NCBI RefSeq assembly: GCF_900091605.1 | Contig: NZ_FMCQ01000006.1 | Span: 295,940 to 359,939 of the forward strand | Direction: 5' to 3' | Source: Micromonospora tulbaghiae | GTDB lineage: Bacteria > Actinomycetota > Actinomycetes > Mycobacteriales > Micromonosporaceae | DNA length: 64,000 nucleotides | In this document: positions 33,495 through 44,798 of the stretch, piece by piece | How positions within the stretch are numbered: position 1 is the stretch's first letter | How the letters are laid out: every line of letters begins with the position of its first letter | Program-made: the position numbers and the translations under genes | Notes under the pieces: model-generated | The model's input: only the letters and a program-made list of their open reading frames with translations | Told to the model about the DNA's origin: nothing | Databases searched by the model: none

Positions 33495-33839
33495 GTGCTT
33501 TACGCAGCAGCGAGTGGCGGGGGAGCCGGCAGTCTGACGCCGATCCTCATGATCGCTCTGCTTTTCGTCGTCATGTACTTCATGATGATCCGTCCGCAGC
33601 AGAAGCGCCGCCGCGAGGCCGAGCAGATGCAGGCCGCACTCGCCCCGGGCGACGAGGTGGTCACCATCGGCGGCCTGCACGGCACGGTCACCGCGATCGA
33701 GGACGAGACGGTCCTGCTCGAGGTCGCCCCGGGCGTGCAGACCCGGTACGCCCGTCCCGCCGTCGCGCGGGTGATCAAGCGCTCCGAGGCGCCGGCGGCC
33801 GAGACGATCACCGAGGAAGCCGAGCCGGTCAAGGAGTGA
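33495..33839 (+). CDS. yajC: Preprotein translocase subunit YajC
   Basis: A 114-residue protein of the SecDF-YajC accessory complex. One N-terminal membrane helix ('TPILMIALLFVVMYFMMI') is followed by 'RPQQKRRREAEQMQAAL' and 'GDEVVTIGGLHGTV', the family hallmarks; the tail is acidic. GTG 33495 is preferred since GGAAGG lies 9 nt upstream; an in-frame GTG at 33468 would add 9 residues. It sits between ruvB and secD as in most Actinobacteria. Confidence 0.95.
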   Translation: MLYAAASGGGAGSLTPILMIALLFVVMYFMMIRPQQKRRREAEQMQAALAPGDEVVTIGGLHGTVTAIEDETVLLEVAPGVQTRYARPAVARVIKRSEAPAAETITEEAEPVKE

Positions 33840-34063
33840 CCACCCGTCCCGGACGGGGCAGCGGATTCATCCGTACAAGTGGATAGTTGGGGTCGGCGCG
33901 CGGCGCCGGCATCCGGCCGGGCCGTGCGGCGCCCCCGCGCCGCGCTCCAGCCGGCGTGCCGTCCTCCGGTGCCGACCCGCCGGAGCAGTCGGGCGGACAC
34001 CCCCGGCCCGACAGTTGTCGCCGCCGTGGAAGCGGCGCGACCGTACAGGGAGACAGGACAGCC

Positions 34064-35965
34064 GTGGCACCACCTCAGGGACAGATGCGGCCCGGACGGC
34101 AGCTCGCCGTGCTCGGGCTCATCTTCGTCGTCCTCTATCTATTGGTGTTCTTCTCGGGCGGCGCCAGCGGTGGCTGGAAGGACCGGTTGGAGCCCCGGCT
34201 CGGCCTGGACCTCGTCGGCGGCACCCGGCTGACGCTCGAGGCCACCAACACGGTGGACGGCAAGCCCCCGACCGCCGACAACCTCGAGGAGGCCCGCCAG
34301 ATCATCGAGAGCCGGGTCAACGCCTACGGCGTGGCCGAGGCCGAGGTGGTCACCGAGGGCAACCGCAACATCGTCATCTCCCTGCCCGGCCAGAACCGGG
34401 ACCTGACCGACGTCGGTGAGGCCGCCGAGCTGCGCTTCCGCAAGGTGCTCAAGGCCACCGACGGCAGCGGCGCCGCGCTCGCGCCCGCGCCGACGCCCAG
34501 CGCCACCCCGTCCGGAGCGGCCACCCCGTCGGGCAGCGCGTCGCCGAAGGCGAGCACGAGTCCCAAGGTGAGCGGGTCGCCGAGCGCCGGCGGGCAGGGC
34601 GGCATGGCCCCCACGCCGAGCGCCAGCGCCTCCGCGTCCCCGTCGGCCTCGCCGAGCGCCGGCGCGCCGAGCCCGAGCGCCAGCGCCGAGCCGGTGCCGC
34701 AGAGCATCGAGCAGCAGCGCAAGGCCGTCGAGCAGAAGGTCGGCGCGGCCGCCTGGGCCGCCGCCTCGGGCCTGCAGGCCCCGGCGGACCTCACCACCGA
34801 CCCGTCGCTGGCGGACAAGCTCAAGCCGTTCGGCACGCTCTCCCCGCAGGAGGTCGCGGTCCTGCCGGTGGAGATGCAGTTCAACGTCCCGACCATCACC
34901 TGCGCCCAGCTCGACAAGCGGCCCGCCGCCTCGATCAAGGACGAGAAGCAGAAGGCGGTCGCCTGCGAGTCCGGCGCGAAGTACCTGCTGGACGTGGCAA
35001 AGGTGCTCGGCACCGACGTGAAGAACGCCTCCGCCCAGCTCGACCAGACCAGCTCCTGGGTGGTCAGCCTCAACTTCACCGGCGGCGGCCAGGAGAAGTG
35101 GACCGCGCTGACCCGCGAGGCGTTCACCAACGAGGGCCAGGCCTGCGACCAGACCGCGCTCGGCCAGGACGGCAAGTGCCGGGTCGCCGTGGTGCTGGAC
35201 AACGAGATCGTCTCGTCCCCGGAGATCCAGGGCGTGCTGACCGGTGACTCGCAGATCACCGGCAGCTTCGACAACAAGGCCGCGAACGCGCTCGCCAGCC
35301 AGCTGCGCTACGGCGCGCTGCCGGTCACGTTCGAGCCGCAGGAGCAGCAGAACGTCACCGCGACGCTCGGTGACAGCCACCTCAAGGCGGGTCTGCTGGC
35401 GGCCGGCATCGGCATGCTGCTGGTCATCATCTACTCGTTCTTCTACTACCGCCTGCTCGGCTCGGTCATCTTCCTGAGCCTGGTGCTCTCCGCGCTGCTG
35501 GTCTTCGGCGCGCTGGTGGTGCTCGGCCGGTCGATCGGCTTCACGCTCACGCTCGCCGGCATCGCCGGCATGATCGTGTCGCTGGGCGTCGCCGCGGACT
35601 CGTTCGTCATCTACTTCGAACGACTGAAAGACGAGATCCGGGAGGGCCGCAGTCCACGCAGCGCGGTGCCGCGCGCCTGGATCCGGGCCCGCCGGACGAT
35701 CATCTCGGCCAACGCCATCACGCTGATGTCGGCAGTGGTCCTCTACATCGTGTCCGTCGGCGCGGTGAAGGGCTTCGCCTTCGCGCTCGGCCTGGCGACC
35801 GTGCTCGACCTGCTCGTCGTGTTCCTCTTCCGCCACCCGATCATGACGATGTTCGCCCGGACCCGGGCGTTCCTGTCGCCGCGGGTCAGCGGTCTGGGCC
35901 GGGCGCTGCCGGCCCGGTCGGCCGAGCCGGGCACCGCCCGCAACCCGCGTGTGAAGGAGGCCTGA
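34064..35965 (+). CDS. secD: Protein translocase subunit SecD
   Basis: A 633-residue membrane protein that, with SecF, uses the proton motive force to help late export and release. TM1 (12-30) is followed by 'LGLDLVGGTRLTLEA', the large periplasmic P1 region, and a C-terminal RND-like bundle with 'GIAGMIVSLGVAADSFVIYFERLKDEI'-type TM4/TM5 (Asp for proton transfer). Residues 133-212 are an Ala/Pro/Ser/Thr low-complexity insert within the first periplasmic domain. GTG 34064 is supported by AGGGAG upstream. Next gene secF starts 1 nt after the stop. Confidence 0.96.
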   Translation: MAPPQGQMRPGRQLAVLGLIFVVLYLLVFFSGGASGGWKDRLEPRLGLDLVGGTRLTLEATNTVDGKPPTADNLEEARQIIESRVNAYGVAEAEVVTEGNRNIVISLPGQNRDLTDVGEAAELRFRKVLKATDGSGAALAPAPTPSATPSGAATPSGSASPKASTSPKVSGSPSAGGQGGMAPTPSASASASPSASPSAGAPSPSASAEPVPQSIEQQRKAVEQKVGAAAWAAASGLQAPADLTTDPSLADKLKPFGTLSPQEVAVLPVEMQFNVPTITCAQLDKRPAASIKDEKQKAVACESGAKYLLDVAKVLGTDVKNASAQLDQTSSWVVSLNFTGGGQEKWTALTREAFTNEGQACDQTALGQDGKCRVAVVLDNEIVSSPEIQGVLTGDSQITGSFDNKAANALASQLRYGALPVTFEPQEQQNVTATLGDSHLKAGLLAAGIGMLLVIIYSFFYYRLLGSVIFLSLVLSALLVFGALVVLGRSIGFTLTLAGIAGMIVSLGVAADSFVIYFERLKDEIREGRSPRSAVPRAWIRARRTIISANAITLMSAVVLYIVSVGAVKGFAFALGLATVLDLLVVFLFRHPIMTMFARTRAFLSPRVSGLGRALPARSAEPGTARNPRVKEA

Positions 35966-35966
35966 G

Positions 35967-37154
35967 ATGGCTAAGAGCGGTCTGGCCGCCCGGCTCTACC
36001 GGGGCGAGGCGGATCTCAACATCGTCGGGCGGCGCAAGCTGTGGTTCGGCGTGGCCGGCGTGCTCGTGCTGATCGCCGTGCTGAGCTTCGCGATCAGCGG
36101 CTTCAAGCTGGGCATCGAGTTCGCGGGCGGCAACTCGTTCCAGGTGCCGGCCAGCGTCGGCACGCTGGACCAGGCCGAGCGGACCGTCGACGAGGTGCTG
36201 GTCGACGAGGCGCCGGGCGTCGAGGTGGTCAGCGCCCAGAAGGTCGGCGGCACCAGCGGCGAGTTCTACGAGATGCGCACCGGCCAGCTCTCCGCCGAGC
36301 AGGCCAACGCGGCCAAGACCGCGATGGCGCAGGAGTTCGGCATCCCGGCCGACCAGATCAGCGGCAGCCAGGTCTCCGAGGCCTGGGGCAGCCAGGTCAC
36401 CTCGCGCGCCTTCCTCGGCCTGGTGATCTTCATCGCGGTGGTGTCGATCTACCTGGTGCTGCGCTTCGAGTGGCGGATGGCGGCCGCCGCGATCGTCTCG
36501 CTGCTGACCAACCTGGCCCTGACCGCCGGCATCTACTCGATCGTCGGCTTCGAGGTCACCCCGTCGACGATCATCGGCTTCCTCACGATCCTGGGCTTCG
36601 CGCTCTACGACGTGGTGGTGGTCTTCGACAAGGTGCAGGAGAACACACGCGGCATCACCGCGAACAACAACGTCACCTACGGCGAGGCGTCCAACCTGGC
36701 GCTCAACCAGAGCCTCATGCGTTCGCTGAACACCTCGGTGGTGGCGCTGCTGCCGGTCGGCGGCCTGCTCTTCATCGGCGCCGGCCTGCTCGGCGCGGGC
36801 ACGCTGAAGGACCTCGGCCTGGTGCTGTTCGTCGGTATGGCGGTGGCGTTCCTGACCTCGATCGTGCTGGCCACGCCGCTGCTGGTGCTGCTGAAGAACA
36901 TGGACCCGCGGATCAGCGCCCACAACAAGCGGGTGCTGTCCCGCCGGGCCGCGCTCGCCCGGGGCGAGATCACGCCGAAGGGCCCGCGTACCGCAGCGCC
37001 GGCCGCCGACGCGCCGATCGACCCGGAGGCGGCGGCGTTGGCCGGTGCCGCACCCAAGGTGGGTGCCCGGCCGGCGGGCAAGCGCCCCAGCGGCGCCCGC
37101 GGCGGCCGTCCCGCAGGTGGCGGCGGCAACCGGCCCGGCGGCAAGCGCCGCTGA
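35967..37154 (+). CDS. secF: Protein translocase subunit SecF
   Basis: A 395-residue partner of SecD with six membrane helices. Hallmarks: 'LGIEFAGGNSFQVP' after TM1, 'RFEWRMAAAAIVSLLTNLALTAG' and 'LGFALYDVVVVFDKVQENTR' with the conserved Asp. The last 80 residues are a cytoplasmic Pro/Ala/Gly tail ending in a basic 'GGNRPGGKRR' segment, longer than in E. coli. It is tightly coupled to secD and ends with a strong hairpin. Confidence 0.97.
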   Translation: MAKSGLAARLYRGEADLNIVGRRKLWFGVAGVLVLIAVLSFAISGFKLGIEFAGGNSFQVPASVGTLDQAERTVDEVLVDEAPGVEVVSAQKVGGTSGEFYEMRTGQLSAEQANAAKTAMAQEFGIPADQISGSQVSEAWGSQVTSRAFLGLVIFIAVVSIYLVLRFEWRMAAAAIVSLLTNLALTAGIYSIVGFEVTPSTIIGFLTILGFALYDVVVVFDKVQENTRGITANNNVTYGEASNLALNQSLMRSLNTSVVALLPVGGLLFIGAGLLGAGTLKDLGLVLFVGMAVAFLTSIVLATPLLVLLKNMDPRISAHNKRVLSRRAALARGEITPKGPRTAAPAADAPIDPEAAALAGAAPKVGARPAGKRPSGARGGRPAGGGGNRPGGKRR

Positions 37155-37178
37155 CCGCAGGGCCGGACGGAATCGGTC

Positions 37179-37224
37179 CGACGGCGTCCGTCATGCTGAT
37201 GTCACGGCATGACGGACGCCGTCG
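37179..37224 (+). terminator. Strong hairpin between secF and apt
   Basis: An 18-bp perfect stem (37179-37196 with 37207-37224) and 10-nt loop, followed by TCGTTT. It should end the ruvCAB-yajC-secDF transcript. The right arm stops 15 bp before the apt ATG, so it could also affect apt translation initiation. Confidence 0.8.
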
Positions 37225-37239
37225 TCGTTTCGAGAGGAC

Positions 37240-37818
37240 ATGGGACGCACAGTGACGGAGACCCACACCGCAGGGGTACGGGGAGACAGCGGCCCGGAGG
37301 TCGCCCAGCTCGTTGCCAGCCGGTTGCTGGACGTGCCGGACTTCCCCAAGCCGGGTGTCGTGTTCAAGGACCTGATGCCGCTGTTCGCCGACGGTGAGGC
37401 GTTCCGGGCGGTGATCGACGGCATCATCGCCTACCACGGGCCGGAGTCGTTCGACACTGTCGCCGGCATCGAGGCGCGCGGGTTCGTGCTGGCGGCGGCG
37501 GTCGCGTACGCCACCGGCGTCGGCGTGGTGCCGGTGCGCAAGGCCGGCAAGCTGCCCCGGGCCACCCACTCCGCCTCCTACGCGCTGGAGTACGGCGAGG
37601 CGACGCTGGAGGTGCACCAGGACGCGTTCACCGCGGGCCACCGGGTGCTTGTGCTCGACGACGTGCTCGCCACCGGCGGGACCGCCGAGGCCACGCTCGA
37701 CCTGGTGGAACGGGCCGGCGGGACGGTGGCCGGGTTCACCGTGCTGCTGGAGCTGGGCTTCCTTGAGGGCCGTAAGCGGCTGGCGCAGCGCCCGGTCCAT
37801 GCCCTGTTGACCGTTTGA
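37240..37818 (+). CDS. apt: Adenine phosphoribosyltransferase
   Basis: A 192-residue purine-salvage enzyme making AMP from adenine and PRPP. The PRPP loop is 'VLVLDDVLATGGTA' (about 131-144); 'VAGIEARGFVLAAAVAY' and 'LPRATHSASYALEYG' are the family's other signatures. ATG 37240 is used, though its AGAGG is only 2-4 nt away; GTG 37252 is an alternative. Conserved placement between secF and relA. Confidence 0.95.
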   Translation: MGRTVTETHTAGVRGDSGPEVAQLVASRLLDVPDFPKPGVVFKDLMPLFADGEAFRAVIDGIIAYHGPESFDTVAGIEARGFVLAAAVAYATGVGVVPVRKAGKLPRATHSASYALEYGEATLEVHQDAFTAGHRVLVLDDVLATGGTAEATLDLVERAGGTVAGFTVLLELGFLEGRKRLAQRPVHALLTV

Positions 37819-38044
37819 CCAGGCCGGCCCGTCGGGCCGGTCGGTGCCGACCGTCCGGGGGAGCGGTGGCGTACCCTGCGTACGGGTAGCATTGCCCTTT
37901 GCCCGACCCGGCCGAGATCTCCGGGGCGGCGAAGGCGCCGGGGCCCGGCCCCGGTGACCGCGTGGAACAACACCGGCCCCCGGGCCGGTTGAACCAGACG
38001 TCGGCCGGACGGCCGGCGCATTCCGGCGAGCGGTGAGGAGGCCG

Positions 38045-40516
<2,472 letters not shown>

Positions 40517-40532
40517 GCCACCACGCACGCGA

Positions 40533-40568
40533 AAGCGCCCGCCGGCTGCGATCAGCCGGCGGGCGCTT
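40533..40568. terminator. Hairpin terminator after relA
   Basis: A perfect 16-bp stem (AAGCGCCCGCCGGCTG at 40533-40548 with 40553-40568) and a 4-nt loop, between convergent relA and a cyclophilin gene. It can serve both. Confidence 0.85.
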
Positions 40569-40587
40569 CGTCGTCGTACGGGTGCGG

Positions 40588-41436
40588 TCAGCCGCCCTCG
40601 ACCGGGCTCATCGTCACCTTGGTCATGGTGATCTCCTTCTTCGGGTGACCACCGCCGGCCTGCTTGGCGAACGCGCCGTCGTCACCGGCCGCGGCGACCT
40701 GCTTCACCACGTCCATGCCACCGGTGATGGTGCCCAGCACCGTGTAGTTCGGGTCGAGCGGCGAGTCGCCGTACACGATGAAGAACTGGCTGCCGGTGCT
40801 GCCCGGCTGGCCGGAGTTGGCCATCGCGATGACACCGTCCGGGTACGGCGGGCGCTTGTCGGTGGGGAGGTTCTCCTCGGCCAGGTTGTACGACGGGCCG
40901 CCGGTGCCGTCGGTGTCCCGCCAGCCCTTGCCGGTGGCGCTCGGGTCACCGCACTGGAGCACCTTGATGCCCTCGGTGACCAGCCGGTGGCACTTGGTGT
41001 TGTCGAAGAAGCCCTTGCTCGCCAGGTGCGTGAAGCTGCCGGCGGTGCAGGGCACCTTGGCGCGGTCGATCTTGGCGGTGATCGGGCCCAGGTTGGTGTC
41101 GATCGTCATCGTCTGGGAGCCCTTGCCGGCCTGCTGGGCCGGCGGGAGGCCGACGTCCTTGATCTGCGGCGGCCGGCCCTCCTTGGGCACCTCCGTGTAC
41201 GCACACTGCACGGCGCCGGCCCCGGCGGGGGTGCCGCCCTGCTTCTCGTCGTCGTCGCCGAGCGCGGCGACGAGCCAGACCGTGCCGGCCACGACGAGCA
41301 CCAGCACGGCCGCGGCCCCGACGATCGCCTGGGTCTGCCGGCGCTTACGGGCCCGGCCGGCCCGTTCCGCCATCTCCCGCTCGAGCTTGGCCCGCGCCGC
41401 CGCGCGCTGGCGGTCTCTGGTGGACGTCACGGTCAC
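40588..41436 (-). CDS. Membrane-anchored cyclophilin-type peptidyl-prolyl isomerase
   Basis: A 282-residue protein with a very basic cytoplasmic N-terminus (1-35), one membrane helix ('AIVGAAAVLVLVVAGTVWLVAAL', about 37-59), a linker and an extracytoplasmic cyclophilin domain. The signature region 'MANSGQPGSTGSQFFIVYGD' and 'YTVLGTITGGMDVVKQV' are typical. It would speed proline isomerisation of exported proteins. A paralogue lies immediately upstream in the same direction with the same architecture, likely from tandem duplication. Confidence 0.93.
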   Translation of the reverse strand: MTVTSTRDRQRAAARAKLEREMAERAGRARKRRQTQAIVGAAAVLVLVVAGTVWLVAALGDDDEKQGGTPAGAGAVQCAYTEVPKEGRPPQIKDVGLPPAQQAGKGSQTMTIDTNLGPITAKIDRAKVPCTAGSFTHLASKGFFDNTKCHRLVTEGIKVLQCGDPSATGKGWRDTDGTGGPSYNLAEENLPTDKRPPYPDGVIAMANSGQPGSTGSQFFIVYGDSPLDPNYTVLGTITGGMDVVKQVAAAGDDGAFAKQAGGGHPKKEITMTKVTMSPVEGG

Positions 41437-41526
41437 TCCTCACCTGCTGCGTATGGGGTCGGCGCGCGCGCCGCCGGATCACGTGTGTGGGTCACCGGCG
41501 GCGGGCCGCCGGATCGAGTTGTCGGG

Positions 41527-42396
41527 TCAGCCCGCGCTGGCGCTGGGCGAGGGCGCGGGGCTTTCGGCCGGCGCCGCGCCGGGCTCGCCGACTGTGACGC
41601 TCTGGACCAGCACCTGCGTCTTCGGCTTGACCTTGGCGCCGTTGCCATTGTCCTCCGTCGGCATGGCGCCGATCTTCTCCACCACGTCGAGCCCGCCGGT
41701 GACCTTGCCGACCACCGAGTAGGCCGGCTTGGCCGGGCTGGCGTCCTTGAAGAAGATCAGGAACTGGCTGCTGTTGCTGCCGGGCGGGTTGCCGATCATG
41801 GCGACCGTGCCCTTCGGGTACGTCGCCGGCTGCCCGGGCGCCGGCGAGGCCGACGGGCTGGGCTCCGGCGCGGCCGGGACGTTCTCGTCGTAGAACGAGT
41901 AGGTCGGGCCGCCGAGCCCGGTGCCGGTCGGGTCACCGCAGCGCAGCGCGCCCTCGGCGGTGATCTCGTGGCAGGTGGTGTTGTCGAAGAACGACCGGCC
42001 GGCCAGGTAGCTCAGGCTCGCCGCACCGCACGGCGCGTCGGTCTGGTCCAGCTCGACGGTGATCGGCCCACCCTGGTTGGTGGTGATCGTCATCGGGCGG
42101 GTGCCCGAGGTCGGCAGGCCCGTGGTGGGCGGCTGGCCGACGTCCTTGAGGTTGGTGTTGACGGCGCCGTCCTCGGCGGTCCAGAGACAGACGTCATCGG
42201 CGGCCTTCTTCTCCGGCTCGGAGTCGAACGCGCCGAGTGCCCAGGCCGAGCCGGCCACGATCAGCACGAGCACCACCGCGGCGCCCACACCGGCCCGGAT
42301 CTGCCGGCGGCGCTTCGCGACCGCCGCCCGCCGGGCGAGCTGCCGGTCGAGCTTGGCGCGCGCCAGTTTGCGCTGCCGGTCCCTGCTGGAAGCCAC
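41527..42396 (-). CDS. Second membrane-anchored cyclophilin-type peptidyl-prolyl isomerase
   Basis: A 289-residue paralogue of the next gene. GTG 42396 is chosen because GGGGAG lies 7 nt upstream and the resulting N-terminus (ASSRDRQRKLARAKLDRQL) mirrors its neighbour. One membrane helix ('AGVGAAVVLVLIVAGSAWALG') precedes the isomerase domain ('AMIGNPPGSNSSQFLIFFKD', 'YSVVGKVTGGLDVVEKI'). It carries a Pro/Ser/Ala insert of about 20 residues inside the domain and a Pro/Ser tail, absent in the paralogue. Confidence 0.92.
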   Translation of the reverse strand: MASSRDRQRKLARAKLDRQLARRAAVAKRRRQIRAGVGAAVVLVLIVAGSAWALGAFDSEPEKKAADDVCLWTAEDGAVNTNLKDVGQPPTTGLPTSGTRPMTITTNQGGPITVELDQTDAPCGAASLSYLAGRSFFDNTTCHEITAEGALRCGDPTGTGLGGPTYSFYDENVPAAPEPSPSASPAPGQPATYPKGTVAMIGNPPGSNSSQFLIFFKDASPAKPAYSVVGKVTGGLDVVEKIGAMPTEDNGNGAKVKPKTQVLVQSVTVGEPGAAPAESPAPSPSASAG

Positions 42397-42632
42397 GTGC
42401 GCTCCCCTTCCTCTGCCTGATCGCCGCCGGCGCCGGGCGCCGTCCGCCGTTCCGATCGGGGTGCGCCACGCCACACGCCCGCCAGAGTGTACGGGTAGCG
42501 ACTGTGAAAGTGGTGTACGAGGTCCCGTCATCTCAGCCCGGCCGGCTCGGACGGGGCCGGTGGCGGACGGAACTCGCTCGCCGTTACGACTAGGCTGCAA
42601 GCAGACGACGACCGGACGGAAAGGGGAGCGAC

Positions 42633-43352
42633 GTGCTCGTGGCCGGCTTTCCCGCGGACGCCTTCGGCACCAACTGCTATGTGGTGGCGACCGGGCCGGG
42701 GGAGCAGTGCGTGGTGGTCGACCCCGGCATCGGGGTGCTCGACCGGCTCGACGCCGTGCTCGCCGAGCACCGCCTGCACCCGGCCGCCGTGCTGCTCACC
42801 CACGGCCACCTGGACCACACCTTCTCCGTCGCCCCGGTCTGCGGCGCGCGGGGCATCCCCGCCTACGTCCACCCGGAGGACCGGGAACTGCTGGCCGACC
42901 CGAGCAAGGCGCTGTCGATGGACCTGACCCAGCTGTTCGGTGGCCGGCTGCCGTACGCCGAGCCGGACGACGTGGCCGAGCTGACCGACGGCGCGACGTT
43001 GTCGCTGGCCGGGTTGGAGATCACCGTCGACCACGCCCCGGGCCATACCGGCGGGTCGGTGCTGTTCCGGTTGCCCGGCGCCGGCTCGCCCTGGGAGGCG
43101 GAGCAGATCTGCCTCTCCGGTGACGTGCTGTTCGCCGGCTCGATCGGCCGCACCGACCTGCCGGGCGGCAGCATGCCCCGCATGCTGTCCAGCCTGCGGG
43201 AGAAGGTTCTCCCGCAGGCCGACGACACAGTCGTCCTGCCCGGCCACGGCCCCCGGACCACCATCGGCCGCGAGCGCGCGACCAACCCGTACCTCGTCGA
43301 GGTGGCGGGCACCGGCGGCGCGCGCCCGGCCGCGCCCACCCGCGGCCTCTGA
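42633..43352 (+). CDS. Metallo-beta-lactamase-fold hydrolase (glyoxalase II-like)
   Basis: A 239-residue hydrolase. Metal ligands: THGHLDH (His57, His59, Asp61, His62), 'DHAPGHTGGS' (His), 'LSGDVLF' (Asp) and 'LPGHGP' (His). This set fits the two-metal glyoxalase II/YcbL group that hydrolyses thioesters or related bonds. It lies 54 bp upstream of hisS, an arrangement widely kept downstream of relA in Actinobacteria. GTG start preceded by AAGGGGAG. Confidence 0.93.
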   Translation: MLVAGFPADAFGTNCYVVATGPGEQCVVVDPGIGVLDRLDAVLAEHRLHPAAVLLTHGHLDHTFSVAPVCGARGIPAYVHPEDRELLADPSKALSMDLTQLFGGRLPYAEPDDVAELTDGATLSLAGLEITVDHAPGHTGGSVLFRLPGAGSPWEAEQICLSGDVLFAGSIGRTDLPGGSMPRMLSSLREKVLPQADDTVVLPGHGPRTTIGRERATNPYLVEVAGTGGARPAAPTRGL

Positions 43353-43406
43353 CCGCCGCGGCCCACGACGTTCGCCCGCGCGCCGCGCGGGATCGAGGAG
43401 TACGCC

Positions 43407-44747
43407 ATGAGCAAGCCCACGCCCATCTCCGGCTTCCCCGAGTGGACGCCGGCGCAGCGGATGATCGAGCAGTTCGTGCTCGACCGGATCCGCGCGACGT
43501 TCGAGCTGTACGGCTTCGCGCCGCTGGAGACCCGCTCGGTCGAGCCGCTGGACCAGCTCCTGCGCAAGGGTGAGACCTCCAAGGAGGTCTACCTGCTGCG
43601 CCGGTTGCAGGCCGACACCGACGGCCCGGCCGGTGACGACGCGCTCGGCCTGCACTTCGACCTGACCGTGCCGTTCGCCCGCTACGTGCTGGAGAACGCC
43701 GGCAAGCTCCAGTTCCCGTTCCGCCGCTACCAGATCCAGAAGGTGTGGCGGGGTGAGCGCCCGCAGGAGGGCCGGTACCGGGAGTTCCTCCAGGCCGACA
43801 TCGACATCGTCGACCGGGACACCCTGCCGGCCCACTACGAGGCCGAGATGCCGCTGGTCATCGGCGACGCGCTGCGGTCGCTGCCGATCCCGCCGGTGCG
43901 TATCCAGGTCAACAACCGCAAGATCTGCGAGGGGTTCTACCGGGGCATCGGGCTGACCGACGCGGAGGCGGCGCTGCGCGCCGTCGACAAGCTCGACAAG
44001 ATCGGCCCGGCCGGGGTCACGGAGCTGCTGGCGAGCACCGCCGGGGCGAGCGAGGCGCAGGCCAAGGCGGTGCTGGCGCTGGCCGAGATCTCCGCGCCGG
44101 ACGCGTCCTTCGCCGACGCGGTGCGCGGCCTCGGGGTGAGCGACCCGCTGCTCGACGAGGGCGTCGCGGAGCTGACCGCCGTGGTGGAGACCGCCGCCGC
44201 GCACGCGCCCGGCCTCTGCGTGGCCGACCTGCGCATCGCCCGGGGCCTGGACTACTACACGGGTACGGTCTACGAGACGCAGATGATCGGCTACGAGCGG
44301 TTCGGCTCGATCTGCTCCGGCGGCCGGTACGACAACCTGGCCAGCTCGGGCAACGTCCGGTTCCCCGGCGTGGGCATCTCGATCGGGGTGACCCGGCTGC
44401 TCGGCCTGCTGTTCGGCGCCGAGGCGCTGTCGGTGTCCCGTTCGGTGCCCACCTGCGTGCTGGTGGCGGTCACCGCCGAGGAGGACCGGGCGGCGAGCGA
44501 CGCGGTCGCGGCGGCGCTGCGCTCGCGTGGTGTGCCCACCGAGGTGTCCCCGTCGGCGGCCAAGTTCGGCAAGCAGATCCGGTACGCCGAGCGGCGTGGC
44601 ATTCCGTACGTCTGGTTCCCCGGCGCGGACGGCGACGAGGTCAAGGACATCCGTTCCGGCGAGCAGGTGGCCGCCGCGGCGGGGGAGTGGACGCCGCCCC
44701 GGGCGGACCTGAAGCCGCTGGTCGGCCCGGCCGGCACTGGCGTCTGA
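43407..44747 (+). CDS. hisS: Histidyl-tRNA synthetase
   Basis: A 446-residue class II synthetase. Motif 2 region 'RYQIQKVWRGERPQEGRYREFLQADIDI', the histidine-specific motif 'LRIARGLDYYTGTVYE' and a C-terminal anticodon-binding HGTP domain ('TCVLVAVTAEEDRAAS', 'AKFGKQIRYAERRGIPYV') are present. ATG 43407 follows GAGGAG at 7 nt. It charges tRNA-His and is expected to be essential. Its frame ends 12 bp before the desaturase palindrome. Confidence 0.97.
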   Translation: MSKPTPISGFPEWTPAQRMIEQFVLDRIRATFELYGFAPLETRSVEPLDQLLRKGETSKEVYLLRRLQADTDGPAGDDALGLHFDLTVPFARYVLENAGKLQFPFRRYQIQKVWRGERPQEGRYREFLQADIDIVDRDTLPAHYEAEMPLVIGDALRSLPIPPVRIQVNNRKICEGFYRGIGLTDAEAALRAVDKLDKIGPAGVTELLASTAGASEAQAKAVLALAEISAPDASFADAVRGLGVSDPLLDEGVAELTAVVETAAAHAPGLCVADLRIARGLDYYTGTVYETQMIGYERFGSICSGGRYDNLASSGNVRFPGVGISIGVTRLLGLLFGAEALSVSRSVPTCVLVAVTAEEDRAASDAVAAALRSRGVPTEVSPSAAKFGKQIRYAERRGIPYVWFPGADGDEVKDIRSGEQVAAAAGEWTPPRADLKPLVGPAGTGV

Positions 44748-44758
44748 AGACGTTTCGA

Positions 44759-44789
44759 CCTACGGTGGCGTAAGTTACGCCACCGTAGG
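44759..44789. promoter_or_regulatory. 31-bp near-perfect palindromic operator before the desaturase gene
   Basis: Two 15-nt arms (CCTACGGTGGCGTAA and TTACGCCACCGTAGG) flank a single central G. The site lies 9 bp before the desaturase GTG and overlaps its ribosome-binding region. Size and symmetry fit binding of a TetR-family dimer or dimer pair; acyl-CoA-responsive TetR proteins control desaturase genes in related bacteria. It could also form an RNA hairpin that hides the SD. Confidence 0.8.
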
Positions 44790-44798
44790 GAGAACGTC

